From Acidimicrobiaceae bacterium (GTDB lineage Bacteria > Actinomycetota > Acidimicrobiia > Acidimicrobiales > RAAP-2), in NCBI GenBank assembly GCA_003164095.1, contig PLRX01000063.1:1-39384 (forward strand): DNA of 39,384 nucleotides, given 5' to 3'. Both the position numbers and the translations under genes were made by a program. How positions within the stretch are numbered: the stretch's first letter is position 1; each line of letters starts with the position of its first letter. Of the stretch, positions 1 through 8,693 are shown piece by piece. The notes beneath the pieces are model-generated. The model did no database searches, was not told where the DNA came from, and saw only the letters and a list, made by a program, of their open reading frames with translations.

Positions 1-82
1 GATTCCCCCCGGCTACTTGCCTTAGAGGTTGAGTACCGGCTTTCCACGGCGGAACCGGATCTTCTTTGGGGGGCACAAGCAC

Positions 83-688
83 GTGAAGCGCACTGCCGCA
101 CTCATTCCTCGACGCGGATCGGCCACGTGCCGGCCCAAGGTCACCACCAAGGTTGCACTTGCCGGAGTGGCCCTTCTCGCTTCAACGGGGTTTGGGTTGG
201 GGGTTGCTTCGCTGCCTGCTTCGGCGACCCCGAACCCGGTCCAGTTGTTCACATCCTCGACGCAAGGTTCGTACCCGGTGACGGTTCCGCCCGGTGTCAC
301 CAGCATCAGCGTGACTGCGGTTGGTGGAACCGGTGCCCCAAGTCCGGATTGGGGAGGCAGCGGCGGCAGAGGTGCGGTAGTGACGACAACGGCTACGGTC
401 ACCCCTGGTGAGAGTCTCACGGTCACCGTAGCTGGCAATGGTGCCGGTCTGACCGGAGGGTTTGGCGCTGGGAGCGGCGGCTCCGCCTTCGACACTAGTG
501 ACGGAGACGGCGGAGGTGGAGGGGGGCATCCGCGGTATTCAGCGGTTCCAATCCCCTGGTGGTTGCCGGTGGTGGCGGCGGTGCCGGCACGCTCATCGAG
601 ACCTCTGGCGGTGATGCGGATACCGACGCCCCGGGAGGCTCCTATGGCCCAGCAACCTGTAGTGGCGGCGGGTCAGGAAGTCAGTTGA
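83..688 (+). CDS. N-terminal part of frameshifted secreted glycine-rich surface protein
   Basis: This frame carries the export signal of a large surface protein. I prefer the GTG at 83, which gives a basic start (MKRTAALIPRR), a hydrophobic segment (VALAGVALLASTGFGLGVA) and a likely signal peptidase site after ASA. An in-frame TTG at 29 would add 18 residues in front of the signal peptide. The mature part is a Gly-rich, beta-strand domain. The frame reads GDGGGGGG up to about base 526 and then becomes nonsense, ending at 688, while the natural continuation (GASAVFSGSNPLVVAGGGGG) is in the next frame. The two frames join at the run of six G at 521-526; one extra base there would give a single protein of about 1331 residues from GTG 83. 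It could be a pseudogene, a sequencing error in the homopolymer, or a switchable gene. Confidence 0.7.
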   Translation: MKRTAALIPRRGSATCRPKVTTKVALAGVALLASTGFGLGVASLPASATPNPVQLFTSSTQGSYPVTVPPGVTSISVTAVGGTGAPSPDWGGSGGRGAVVTTTATVTPGESLTVTVAGNGAGLTGGFGAGSGGSAFDTSDGDGGGGGGHPRYSAVPIPWWLPVVAAVPARSSRPLAVMRIPTPREAPMAQQPVVAAGQEVS

Positions 689-3600
689 GCGGAGGTGCCC
701 CGGGAGCCTGTTCCGGCTATCAAGGGCACGATACCGAAACTTTGGCACCGATGGCCGGGGGCAGCCTGACAGGTGGCAATGGCGGCGTTTTGTCTGGATC
801 GTTTTCGACAAGTGGCGGCGGCGGCGGCGGGTACTTCGGTGGCGGTGGCGCACTAGCCGTAGGTGGTGGTGGTGGTTCGAGCTACCCGATCCCGGCTACG
901 CAGTGGGACAGTACGGCGACGCCGTCAATCACCATTACCTACACCCCGACCACCCCGACCACCACGACGGTCACCAACTGCTCTGGTGATTCAACTGTGA
1001 GCGGCTCCCTCCCCTACTCCGTGGCCAATGCCGGGCCGGGTGACACCATCATCTTCAATGTCGCCTGTCCTACCATCACGCTGGCCAGCGGTGTGATGTC
1101 AATCACCAATAACTTGACCATCACCGGACCGGGGGCAGCAGACCTCGCCGTGAGCGGGAACAACGCTTCAGGAATCTTCAACATCCGGGACGGTGCGGTG
1201 GCCTCGATCTCGGGCCTCACCCTCGAGGACGGTAACGGCGGCGGGAACATCTGGGTCGGCTATAGCAATGGGGGCGCTATCGACGTCGGAGATTCATCCA
1301 CGGCCACGCTCACGGTCAGCAACTCAGTGTTCTTGGACAACCAGTCAGGCGCTGACAACGACGGCGGCGCAATCGCCGTCGGGGGAGATGGGGGCCAAGG
1401 CACCCTTACGATCAACAATTCCACCTTCTCGGGTAATTCGGCTCCTGGCGGCAACGCCGGTGCCATCGCCAGTGGCAACTTTTCGGGTAGCAGCACGCTG
1501 ACGGTCAACAACTCCACCTTCTCGGGTAACTCGAGCGGCAGCAACGGCGGCGCCATTGACACTGGCGACGCTGGCAGTGGAACGCTCACTGTGACCAACT
1601 CCACCTTCTCGGGTAACTCGAGCGACGGCGACGGTGGCGCCATCGACAATGGCGACAATGGCTTTCAGTCCACAACCACCGCCAACGTCAGCGACTCCAC
1701 GTTCTCGGGTAACTCGAGCAGCGCCGATGGTGGCGCGATCGACAATGGCGACTTCTCTTATCAGTCCACAGCCACCGCCAACGTCAGCGACTCCACGTTC
1801 TCTGGTAACTCGAGCAGCGCCGATGGTGGCGCCATCGACAATGGCGACAACGGCGGCGGCGGTACTGCCACACTGAGCGCCAGCGTTCTGGCTGGATCCA
1901 CGTCGGGTGGAGAATGTTTCGGCTCCGTCACCGACGGTGGATACGACATCGCTGACGACGCGTCCTGTGGATTCTCGGCCACCGGCAGCACCAACAGTTC
2001 GGCGACCCTGGACGCCTCCCTCGGTGCTCTGGCCGACAACGGCGGCCCGACCGAGACGATTCTCCCGGCACCCAACAGCCCTGCCGTTGTGGCCATCCCG
2101 CCGGGCACCACCGTGAACTCTGTCCAGGTCTGCCCGCACACCGACCAGCGGGATGTGGCGAGCGCTTCCGGAGTCAACTGCACCATTGGAGCCGTCGAAG
2201 TCGATCCGACGCAGACCATCTCCTTCACTGCTCCTACCAGCGGAACGGTGGCAGGCTCTGCGACCCTCTCGGCAACCGGCGGCGACTCGCCCAACCCGGT
2301 CACCTTCAGTGTCGACACCACCAGCGGTGCCGGGGTCTGCAACATGTCCGGCACCAACGGTTCCACGGTGAACTACACGGCCGTGGGCACCTGTGTGGTC
2401 GATGCCAATCAGGCCGGGGACGCCGACTACACGGCAGCCCCCCAGGTGCAGCAGTCGATCACCGTTGCCCCCGCGGTCCCCGGTGCACCAACCAATGTCA
2501 TTGCCACGCCGGGTAACGCGCAGGTGACGCTCTCGTTCGCCGCCCCGTCGGACGGTGGGTCGACCATCACCCAGTACGTCGTGGGTTGGAACGACATGAC
2601 GACGAACCCGACATCTGATCCCGCGGGCTTCGCTGACCAAGCGTTCCCCGGCGGAAGCAGCCCGCTCACCATCACGGGTCTCACCAACGGTGACACCTAC
2701 GCCTTCACGGTGTCGGCCGCCGATGCCAGTGGCCCTGGCGTCGGTGGCACCGCCACCGCCACGCCCTCCTCGTCGGCCGCCCGCTTCACGTCGGCCGCGA
2801 CCGGGGTGACGTCATCGACGACGACCACCAATCTGGCCATTGCCGCAACAGCCACCACGGTGCCCACCAAGAAGTCCACGTCGTGGCTCTCGGCCAGCGG
2901 ACTGCCGACCGGCGTGACCTTCACACCGGGGAGCGGAGCCAAGGCCGGCACCGGCACCCTCAAGGCCACCAATCTGGCCAGCGGGGTCTACGCCTTCACC
3001 TTGCAGGCTTCCAATGCCACTGGGGTATTGACGGTGCAGACCTACACACTGACCTCCGTCGGCTTCCTCACTTCCCCGCCGACTCAGACGTGGACTGTGG
3101 GAACGCCGGCATCGGTCACGGCCACCACCGATGATGCCGGTGCAACCGTTACCTCCAAGGCGCTCCCGGCCGGCATGACACTGACCAGCAGTGGCGGGAA
3201 CGCCACGATCCAGGGCACGCCGACCGCTGGAGCGGCTTCCAAGAGCATCACCCTGACGGCCAAGGACGGCGCCAATTCGACAACGGCCACCTTCGCCGTG
3301 TCCGTCAACGCCGTGCCCACCGTGGCCGTCACCGGCACAACCACCCGCTCGAGCGCCCAGGCCTTCAGTCTGACGGTGAAGACCACCGGCACGCCCGCGG
3401 CGACGGTGTCCACGGTGGGACTGCCCGCACAGCTCAACTACTCGAGCAGCACGGGCAAGATCACCGGCACCATCACGACGGCAGGGTCCTCCACCTTCAC
3501 GGTGGATGCCACCAACGCCGCCGGATCGGCATCCATGTCAGTGACCGTCACGGTGACCGGTGGCCCGGTGCTCCGGACGGGAAGCGCCACGGGACCTGCG

Positions 3601-4077
3601 GTGGCTGTCCACGATCACCTCACCGCGAGCGTCATCTTCAGTGACAGCATGGGAGCCATCAACTGCACAGGTACCGCCTACCTCAGCGTGGTCAGCAATC
3701 CGAACGCTCCCGGTACAGCGTCGTTGACGATGACGAGCCTCCCCCTGGCCTCCTGCACCGACTTCGTCACGTCAGCCTCGCTTGTCGCCCCTGCAGCCTT
3801 CACCATCGGCGACTCGCAAGGGCCGCCAACCGACCCGGTCAGAATTCCGTCGTTCGCCGTGTCAGGGTCTGCACCCTTGGGACCGGTGCACGGGACGACC
3901 ACCTCGGCGGGCTTCACGGGGACCTGGTCGAACACGAACAACTCCGTCACCTTCACGAACCAGACGATGGATACCACTTCCTTGCAGTACGGGAACGCGC
4001 AGGACACAGTGACCGCCACGTTCGGCCCGTTCACGGATTCCACGATTACCGGCAGTCCGCTGGTGTTCGTGAACTAG
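559..4077 (+). CDS. Main part of large beta-helix/Ig-repeat surface protein (choice-of-anchor Q type)
   Basis: This is the body of the protein whose signal peptide lies in the other frame at 83-526. GTG 559 is only the first possible start in this frame; coding clearly continues upstream to about 523. Domains, numbered from 559: Gly-rich region 1-125; a right-handed beta-helix from about 135, with five STFSGNS/GGAI-type rungs at about 285-430; a choice-of-anchor Q-like end near 480-550 (ALADNGGPTETILP, DQRDVA, GAVE); an Ig-like domain 555-640; a fibronectin type III domain 640-740 (PGAPTNVIATPGNAQVTLSF); putative Ig-like repeats 745-1010; and a C-terminal domain to 1172. No LPXTG motif or C-terminal membrane helix is seen, so the protein may be released or held non-covalently. 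A role in adhesion or as a matrix protein is inferred. G+C looks lower than in the neighbours. Confidence 0.85.
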   Translation: MVAGGGGGAGTLIETSGGDADTDAPGGSYGPATCSGGGSGSQLSGGAPGACSGYQGHDTETLAPMAGGSLTGGNGGVLSGSFSTSGGGGGGYFGGGGALAVGGGGGSSYPIPATQWDSTATPSITITYTPTTPTTTTVTNCSGDSTVSGSLPYSVANAGPGDTIIFNVACPTITLASGVMSITNNLTITGPGAADLAVSGNNASGIFNIRDGAVASISGLTLEDGNGGGNIWVGYSNGGAIDVGDSSTATLTVSNSVFLDNQSGADNDGGAIAVGGDGGQGTLTINNSTFSGNSAPGGNAGAIASGNFSGSSTLTVNNSTFSGNSSGSNGGAIDTGDAGSGTLTVTNSTFSGNSSDGDGGAIDNGDNGFQSTTTANVSDSTFSGNSSSADGGAIDNGDFSYQSTATANVSDSTFSGNSSSADGGAIDNGDNGGGGTATLSASVLAGSTSGGECFGSVTDGGYDIADDASCGFSATGSTNSSATLDASLGALADNGGPTETILPAPNSPAVVAIPPGTTVNSVQVCPHTDQRDVASASGVNCTIGAVEVDPTQTISFTAPTSGTVAGSATLSATGGDSPNPVTFSVDTTSGAGVCNMSGTNGSTVNYTAVGTCVVDANQAGDADYTAAPQVQQSITVAPAVPGAPTNVIATPGNAQVTLSFAAPSDGGSTITQYVVGWNDMTTNPTSDPAGFADQAFPGGSSPLTITGLTNGDTYAFTVSAADASGPGVGGTATATPSSSAARFTSAATGVTSSTTTTNLAIAATATTVPTKKSTSWLSASGLPTGVTFTPGSGAKAGTGTLKATNLASGVYAFTLQASNATGVLTVQTYTLTSVGFLTSPPTQTWTVGTPASVTATTDDAGATVTSKALPAGMTLTSSGGNATIQGTPTAGAASKSITLTAKDGANSTTATFAVSVNAVPTVAVTGTTTRSSAQAFSLTVKTTGTPAATVSTVGLPAQLNYSSSTGKITGTITTAGSSTFTVDATNAAGSASMSVTVTVTGGPVLRTGSATGPAVAVHDHLTASVIFSDSMGAINCTGTAYLSVVSNPNAPGTASLTMTSLPLASCTDFVTSASLVAPAAFTIGDSQGPPTDPVRIPSFAVSGSAPLGPVHGTTTSAGFTGTWSNTNNSVTFTNQTMDTTSLQYGNAQDTVTATFGPFTDSTITGSPLVFVN
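1411..1848 (+). repeat. Coding tandem repeats in the beta-helix, last two units 96 bp and nearly identical
   Basis: The motif encoding STFSGNS recurs five times; the first copy begins at 1419 and the later four have ACTCC at 1511, 1598, 1694 and 1790. Spacing becomes exactly 96 bp for the last two units (1657-1752 and 1753-1848), which are nearly identical apart from their first bases. This indicates recent unit duplication. Each unit encodes a beta-helix rung ending in GGAIDNGD. Confidence 0.85.
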
Positions 4078-4165
4078 ACCCGCAACCACGGATGCCACGC
4101 ATCCATCTGGCACCGGGCGCCGCCTGAGGTGAGCCGGTGGAAGGCGCATCGCCGAACGCATTGCG

Positions 4166-4198
4166 GAAGGACCCCCGGCTTCCGGCCGGGGGTCCTTC
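4166..4198 (+). terminator. Strong GC hairpin terminator
   Basis: A perfect 14-bp stem (4166-4179 with 4185-4198) closes on a TTCCG loop, 88 bases after the surface-protein stop. There is no U-tract, as is common for actinobacterial terminators. A weaker 6-bp hairpin lies at 4090-4104. I see nothing else in the gap 4199-4349. Confidence 0.8.
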
Positions 4199-4349
4199 GC
4201 GTGTGCACTCCGGGGACGAGACATCAGTTGTCCACGCGCCCGTGTAAGTGCCTGGTCGGCCTAGCCGTCCGGTTCCATCGGTGAGTTGTCTCGCCGTAGT
4301 CACCCGGTGGGGCCGCCGAGCCCGCAGGACTTGGCGAATCAGTTCGCCT

Positions 4350-4553
4350 TCAGCCGTGCTGCTCGGGCACGTAGTGGCGCTCGCCGGCCCGGTCGAGCCA
4401 CACCCGCACGGTCCGGCTCGTCCCCGGATCCCTGAACAGCTCGTCGGTCGGCGTCCAGCCGGACTGCGGCTGGTCCGACTCGCCGTGGCGCCGCACGAAC
4501 AGGCTGATGACCACGACCACGGCCATGCCGAGCAGGGCGATGACGATCACCAC
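4350..4553 (-). CDS. Small single-pass membrane protein
   Basis: A 67-residue protein beginning GTG-GTG-ATC. Residues 1-19 are a hydrophobic helix (MVIVIALLGMAVVVVISLF) followed by RRHGES and a polar tail containing TVRVWLDRAGERHYVPE. The short tail could be a small cytoplasmic or surface domain. It lies 28 bases after ybjQ on the same strand and is probably co-transcribed. No clear ribosome site precedes the GTG; the frame stays open upstream with basic residues (DRRRGRPGVP) but offers no nearby alternative start. Function unknown. Confidence 0.6.
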   Translation of the reverse strand: MVIVIALLGMAVVVVISLFVRRHGESDQPQSGWTPTDELFRDPGTSRTVRVWLDRAGERHYVPEQHG

Positions 4554-4581
4554 GGGAACCCCGGGCCGGCCCCGGCGGCGG

Positions 4582-4935
4582 TCACTGCCTGACTCCCACG
4601 CCGACCGCCGTGCCGTAGGCGACGATTTCGGTCAGGGACTGGCCGATCTCCGAGGAGTCGAACCGGAACTGGATCACGGCATTGGCCCCCATCACCCGGG
4701 CGTTCTCGATCATCCGGTCCAGGGCGTGGCGGCGGGTGTCCTCGAGCAGCTCGGTGTACTGGGTGACCTCGCCCCCGGCCAGGGCTTTGAACCCGGCGCT
4801 CAAGCCCTTGGCCGCCCCCATCGAGCGCACCACGAGCCCGAAGACGAGGCCGAGATTGCGTTCGACGGTCCACTTCGGGAATTCGAGGGCGGTGGTGATC
4901 GGGAACTGCGGTGCAGCACCGGCGTCGGTCATCAT
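4582..4935 (-). CDS. YbjQ/UPF0145 family protein
   Basis: A 117-residue protein of the YbjQ (DUF74, 'heavy-metal-binding') family, which forms pentameric rings in solved members and has no settled function. Typical signatures are GLVFGLVVRSMGAAKG, a central acidic/helical region (YTELLEDTRRHALDRM), and GANAVIQFRFDSSEIG followed by EIVAYGTAV near the C-terminus. The start is fixed by an AGGAGG ribosome site just upstream of tandem ATG codons at 4935 and 4932; a longer open frame reaches 5289 but lacks family similarity. It heads a two-gene minus-strand unit divergent from the Nudix gene, with only 55 bases between start codons. Confidence 0.85.
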   Translation of the reverse strand: MMTDAGAAPQFPITTALEFPKWTVERNLGLVFGLVVRSMGAAKGLSAGFKALAGGEVTQYTELLEDTRRHALDRMIENARVMGANAVIQFRFDSSEIGQSLTEIVAYGTAVGVGVRQ

Positions 4936-4976
4936 GGCCTCCTCCTGCCCGTCCGTCGTCCTCCGCACGTCGCCTC

Positions 4977-4982
4977 TAGTGT
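4977..4982 (+). promoter_or_regulatory. Candidate -10 box (TAGTGT) for leaderless Nudix mRNA
   Basis: The hexamer TAGTGT ends 8 bases before ATG 4991, with a C-rich spacer and no Shine-Dalgarno. The transcript would begin at or next to the start codon. Confidence 0.45.
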
Positions 4983-4990
4983 CGTCCCCG

Positions 4991-5773
4991 ATGCCCACCG
5001 CCGAGCCCCCGCACCGCGCCGGCCCCCAGGTCATCCCCCGGCCGCCGTCGCACCGACCGGGCGGCCCGGCCCCGTGGGCCCACCTGTCCACGGAACGGCG
5101 CGCGTCGCTGCCGCTGGCCGCCGTGGTCGCGGCCGTGACCGAGCGCGATCGGTCGGCCGATGCCGCCACGACGGCAACTGCCGTGTCCGAGTTCACGCGG
5201 TCGTTCGCCGACGTGTTTCCCGACGCCAATCCGGCCGCCGTGCTGGTGGCACTGTTCGAGGAGGAGGGTGAGGCACGGGTGCTCCTCACCGTGCGCTCCT
5301 CCCTGCTGCGCTCCCATCAAGGGGAGGTCGCCTTTCCCGGAGGCAAGCTCGACCCGGGCGAGGCGATCGACGAGGGTGCGCTCCGCGAGGCCGAGGAGGA
5401 GGTCGGCCTCGACCCGACCTCCGTCAGCGTGGTCGGGCGTCTCACTGCCATGCCCACGGTGTCCTCCAACACCCTGATGACGCCGGTCGTCGCCACGCTG
5501 GCGGCCCGGCCCGCCACGGACCCGGCCCCCGACGAGGTGTCCCGGGTCTTCGATGTCGTCCTGGCCGACCTGGTGGCCGACGGCGTCTGGGCCGAGGAGC
5601 TGTGGGCCGTACCGGGCCGGCAAGGTACGGACGGCCTTCCGGGCGGCGAGTTCCCGGTGTGGTTCTTCACGGCGGCCGGCGAGACCATCTGGGGCGCCAC
5701 CGCACGGGTCCTGACCGAGCTGCTCTGCCTGGTCCTCGGGGTGGACGGTCCTGCGCAGCCCCGCGAGCGCTGA
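4991..5773 (+). CDS. Nudix hydrolase, probable CoA pyrophosphatase
   Basis: A 260-residue Nudix protein. The Nudix box is complete: G-x5-E-x7-REAEEEVGL, within GGKLDPGE and then ALREAEEEVGL. Just upstream is the CoA-pyrophosphatase signature (LLTVRSSLLRSHQGEVAFPG), which points to NudL-type enzymes that cleave CoA or acyl-CoA to 3',5'-ADP and a phosphopantetheine product. A Pro-rich N-terminal extension of about 35 residues precedes the fold. I chose ATG 4991; GTG 4979 is in frame but overlaps the proposed -10 box. It is transcribed divergently from ybjQ. Confidence 0.85.
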   Translation: MPTAEPPHRAGPQVIPRPPSHRPGGPAPWAHLSTERRASLPLAAVVAAVTERDRSADAATTATAVSEFTRSFADVFPDANPAAVLVALFEEEGEARVLLTVRSSLLRSHQGEVAFPGGKLDPGEAIDEGALREAEEEVGLDPTSVSVVGRLTAMPTVSSNTLMTPVVATLAARPATDPAPDEVSRVFDVVLADLVADGVWAEELWAVPGRQGTDGLPGGEFPVWFFTAAGETIWGATARVLTELLCLVLGVDGPAQPRER

Positions 5774-5834
5774 GCCCGGCCCCGGAGCGGCTCGGAGGTG
5801 CCCCGACGCTGCTACAGCCCCCGTGCCCAGGCGG

Positions 5835-5840
5835 TATCGT
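5835..5840 (+). promoter_or_regulatory. Candidate -10 box (TATCGT) upstream of guaB3
   Basis: A TANNNT hexamer lies 85 bases before the guaB3 start. It would give a leader of about 80 bases, consistent with that gene having a normal ribosome site (GGAGGG at 5912-5917). No convincing -35 box was seen. Confidence 0.3.
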
Positions 5841-5925
5841 GGGGGATGGTCGGTGAGGGCATGTCGGAGCTGCCACCGCCTGTGGAGGTACGTCCAACTG
5901 CAACCATGGTCCGGAGGGCAATTCA

Positions 5926-7089
5926 GTGGCTGAGCTAGAGATCGGCATCTTCAAGTCGGGACGTCGGGCCTACGGGTTCGACGACATCGCCATCGTCCCC
6001 AGCCGCCGCACCCGGGACCCGGAGGACGTCGACATCTCCTGGCAGATCGATGCCTACCAGTTCGCGCTCCCCCTGATGGCTTCGGCCATGGACGGCGTGG
6101 TCAGCCCCGCCACCGCCATCGAGATCGGTCGCCTCGGCGGTCTCGGGGTCCTCAACCTCGAGGGCCTGTGGACCCGCTACGAGGACCCCACGAAGCTCTT
6201 CGACGAGATCCGTGAGCTGCCCACCGAGAAGGCCACCGCCCGGATGCAGCAGATGTACGCCGAGCCCGTCCAGATGGAGCTCGTCACCCAGCGCATCAAG
6301 GAGATGAAGGCGGCGGGCATCACCACCGCCGCGTCCGTCACTCCGCAGAAGACCCAGGAGTTCGCCCCCGCACTACTCGCCGCCGAGCTCGACATCCTGG
6401 TCATCCAGGGCACCGTGGTGTCGGCCGAACACGTGTCGAAGACCGTCGAGCCGCTCAACCTCAAGCGCTTCATCCGCGAGTTCGAGGTCCCGGTGATCGT
6501 CGGCGGCTGTGCCTCGTACCAGGCGGGCCTCCACCTCATGCGTACGGGCGCCGTCGGCGTCCTCGTCGGCGTGGGTCCGGGCAACGCCTGCACCACCCGC
6601 GGCGTGCTCGGGATCGGCGTGCCCCAGGCCACCGCCATCGCCGACGTGGCCGGCGCCCGCATGCGCCACCTCGACGAGACGGGCGTCTACTGCCACGTCA
6701 TCGCCGACGGCGGCATGTCCAAGGGCGGCGACATCGCCAAGGCCGTGGCCTGCGGCGCCGACGCCGTGATGCTCGGCTCGCCCCTCTCCTCCGCCGTCGA
6801 GGCCCCGGCCCGCGGCTACCACTGGGGCATGGCGACCTTCCATCCGACGCTGCCGAGGGGCGCCCGGGTCAAGACCACGACCCGTGGCACGCTCCAGGAG
6901 ATCCTGCTCGGCCCCGCCCATGAGAACGACGGGCGCATGAACCTGTTCGGTGCCCTGCGCACCGCCATGGCCACCTGCGGGTACCAGACCGTCAAGGAGT
7001 TCCAGAAGGCGGAGGTCATGGTGGCCCCGGCCCTCCAGACCGAGGGCAAGGACCTGCAGCGCTCGCAGGGCGTCGGCATGGGCCATTGA
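5926..7089 (+). CDS. guaB3: GuaB3 family IMP dehydrogenase-related protein
   Basis: A 387-residue TIM-barrel protein of the IMPDH/GMP reductase superfamily, in the actinobacterial GuaB3 group. CBS domains are absent. The nucleotide loop carries the catalytic-type Cys at about residue 222 ([15 protein letters not shown]), and the phosphate-binding segment reads [14 protein letters not shown]. Near the N-terminus [18 protein letters not shown] is typical of the group, followed by [10 protein letters not shown]. Whether GuaB3 oxidises IMP or reduces GMP in this organism cannot be read from sequence. GTG 5926 follows GGAGGG. The stop codon overlaps the guaA start, so a purine operon with guaA is likely. 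Confidence 0.9.
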   Translation: MAELEIGIFKSGRRAYGFDDIAIVPSRRTRDPEDVDISWQIDAYQFALPLMASAMDGVVSPATAIEIGRLGGLGVLNLEGLWTRYEDPTKLFDEIRELPTEKATARMQQMYAEPVQMELVTQRIKEMKAAGITTAASVTPQKTQEFAPALLAAELDILVIQGTVVSAEHVSKTVEPLNLKRFIREFEVPVIVGGCASYQAGLHLMRTGAVGVLVGVGPGNACTTRGVLGIGVPQATAIADVAGARMRHLDETGVYCHVIADGGMSKGGDIAKAVACGADAVMLGSPLSSAVEAPARGYHWGMATFHPTLPRGARVKTTTRGTLQEILLGPAHENDGRMNLFGALRTAMATCGYQTVKEFQKAEVMVAPALQTEGKDLQRSQGVGMGH

Positions 7090-8693
7090 GCCCGGCCGTC
7101 CCGACCGACGACCCCCGCGAGGGGCCGGTCCTGGTCGTCGATTTCGGCGCCCAGTACGCCCAGCTGATCGCCCGACGGGTCCGCGAGGCCCACGTCTACT
7201 CCGAGATCGTCCCGCACACCGCCACGGCCGCCGACCTGGCCGCCCGCCGGCCCGCCGGCATCATCCTCTCGGGCGGGCCCAAGTCGGTCAACGAGACGCC
7301 CGCCCCCTCCATCGATCCCGGCATCTACGACCTCGGGATCCCGATCCTGGGTATCTGCTACGGCGCCCAGCTCCTCGCCCAGCAGCTGGGCGGGGTGGTC
7401 GACCGGACCGGCCGGGGCGAGTACGGTCGCACCCCGCTGACCGTCACCGGGTCCTCCCCGCTCTTCTCCGACTGGCCGGTGTCGTGCGAGGTGTGGATGA
7501 GCCACGGTGATGCCATCACCGTGGTCCCGGACGGCTTCGTGGCCACCGCCACCAGCCCCGACGCGCCGGTCGCCGCCCTCCACGACCCCGATCGGGCGAT
7601 CTTCGGCGTCCAGTTCCACCCCGAGGTCGTCCATACCGAGCACGGCCGCGACCTGCTCGAGCGTTTCCTCTACGACATCTGCCACTGCCCGCCGTCGTGG
7701 ACCCACACCTCGATCATCGAGAGCCAGGTGGCCGCAGTGCGGGCCCAGGTCGGCTCCTCGCCGGTGCTGTGCGCCCTGTCCGGCGGTGTCGACTCGGCCG
7801 TGGCGGCAGCACTCGTGCACAAGGCCATCGGTGGGCAGCTCACCTGTGTCTACGTCGACACCGGCCTGATGCGGACCAACGAGAGCGAGCAGGTGGAGGA
7901 GACCTTCCGCCGCCAGTTCCACATCGACCTCGTCCACGTGAAGGCCGCCGACCGCTTCTTCGAGGCCCTGGCCGGGGTCACCGACCCCGAGACGAAGCGC
8001 AAGATCATCGGCGAGCTGTTCATCCGCATCTTCGAGGAGGTCGCCCGCGACCTCGTGGTCGAGAAGGGCCACCTCGAGGACGGGGCCGACGCGCCTGACG
8101 ACGAGCCCGCCGGCTACCTGGTGCAGGGCACGCTCTACCCCGACGTGATCGAGTCCGGCTCGGGCACCGCCGCCACCATCAAGTCCCACCACAACGTGGG
8201 CGGACTGCCCGAGGACCTCGCGTTCGACCTGGTCGAGCCGCTGCGCCTGCTGTTCAAGGACGAGGTCCGTGCCGTCGGCGAGGAATTGGGCCTCCCCCAT
8301 GAGATCGTGTGGCGCCAGCCCTTCCCCGGTCCCGGTCTGGCCGTGCGCATCGTCGGTGAGGTGACCCCGGAGCGTGCCGAGATCCTGCGGGCCGCCGACG
8401 CCATCGTCGTCGAGGAGGTCCGCAGGGCGGGCCTCTACCGGGACCTGTGGCAGAGCTTCGCCGTCCTGCCCGCCGTGCGCACCGTCGGTGTCATGGGCGA
8501 CGGCCGCACCTACGCCTATCCCGTGGTCATCCGGGCCGTCACCTCCGACGACGCCATGACCGCCGACTGGGCCCGTCTGCCCTACGACCTCCTCGAGCGC
8601 CTGAGCTCACGCATCATCAACGAGGTCGAAGGCGTCAACCGGGTGGCACTGGACATCACGTCCAAGCCGCCCGGCACCATCGAGTGGGAATGA
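7086..8693 (+). CDS. guaA: GMP synthase (glutamine-hydrolysing)
   Basis: Converts XMP to GMP using glutamine and ATP in the cytoplasm; 535 residues, normal for bacterial GuaA. The class I glutamine amidotransferase domain occupies about 15-205, with nucleophile Cys91 in GICYGAQLL and the HPE motif in [10 protein letters not shown]. The ATP pyrophosphatase domain follows with P-loop SGGVDS at 232-237. The C-terminal dimerisation domain ends in the canonical PPGTIEWE. The start is an unusual TTG overlapping the guaB3 stop (TTGA), so translational coupling is likely. Confidence 0.97.
   Translation: MSPAVPTDDPREGPVLVVDFGAQYAQLIARRVREAHVYSEIVPHTATAADLAARRPAGIILSGGPKSVNETPAPSIDPGIYDLGIPILGICYGAQLLAQQLGGVVDRTGRGEYGRTPLTVTGSSPLFSDWPVSCEVWMSHGDAITVVPDGFVATATSPDAPVAALHDPDRAIFGVQFHPEVVHTEHGRDLLERFLYDICHCPPSWTHTSIIESQVAAVRAQVGSSPVLCALSGGVDSAVAAALVHKAIGGQLTCVYVDTGLMRTNESEQVEETFRRQFHIDLVHVKAADRFFEALAGVTDPETKRKIIGELFIRIFEEVARDLVVEKGHLEDGADAPDDEPAGYLVQGTLYPDVIESGSGTAATIKSHHNVGGLPEDLAFDLVEPLRLLFKDEVRAVGEELGLPHEIVWRQPFPGPGLAVRIVGEVTPERAEILRAADAIVVEEVRRAGLYRDLWQSFAVLPAVRTVGVMGDGRTYAYPVVIRAVTSDDAMTADWARLPYDLLERLSSRIINEVEGVNRVALDITSKPPGTIEWE

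Noticed and set aside
29-82. TTG at 29 as start of the surface protein
   Set aside because: It would put 18 residues in front of a well-formed signal peptide; GTG 83 fits better, although TTG 29 cannot be excluded.
1345-2640. 431-codon open frame on the minus strand inside the surface-protein gene
   Set aside because: Arg/Gly/Val-rich antisense product typical of a high-GC shadow; the plus strand holds the recognisable domains.
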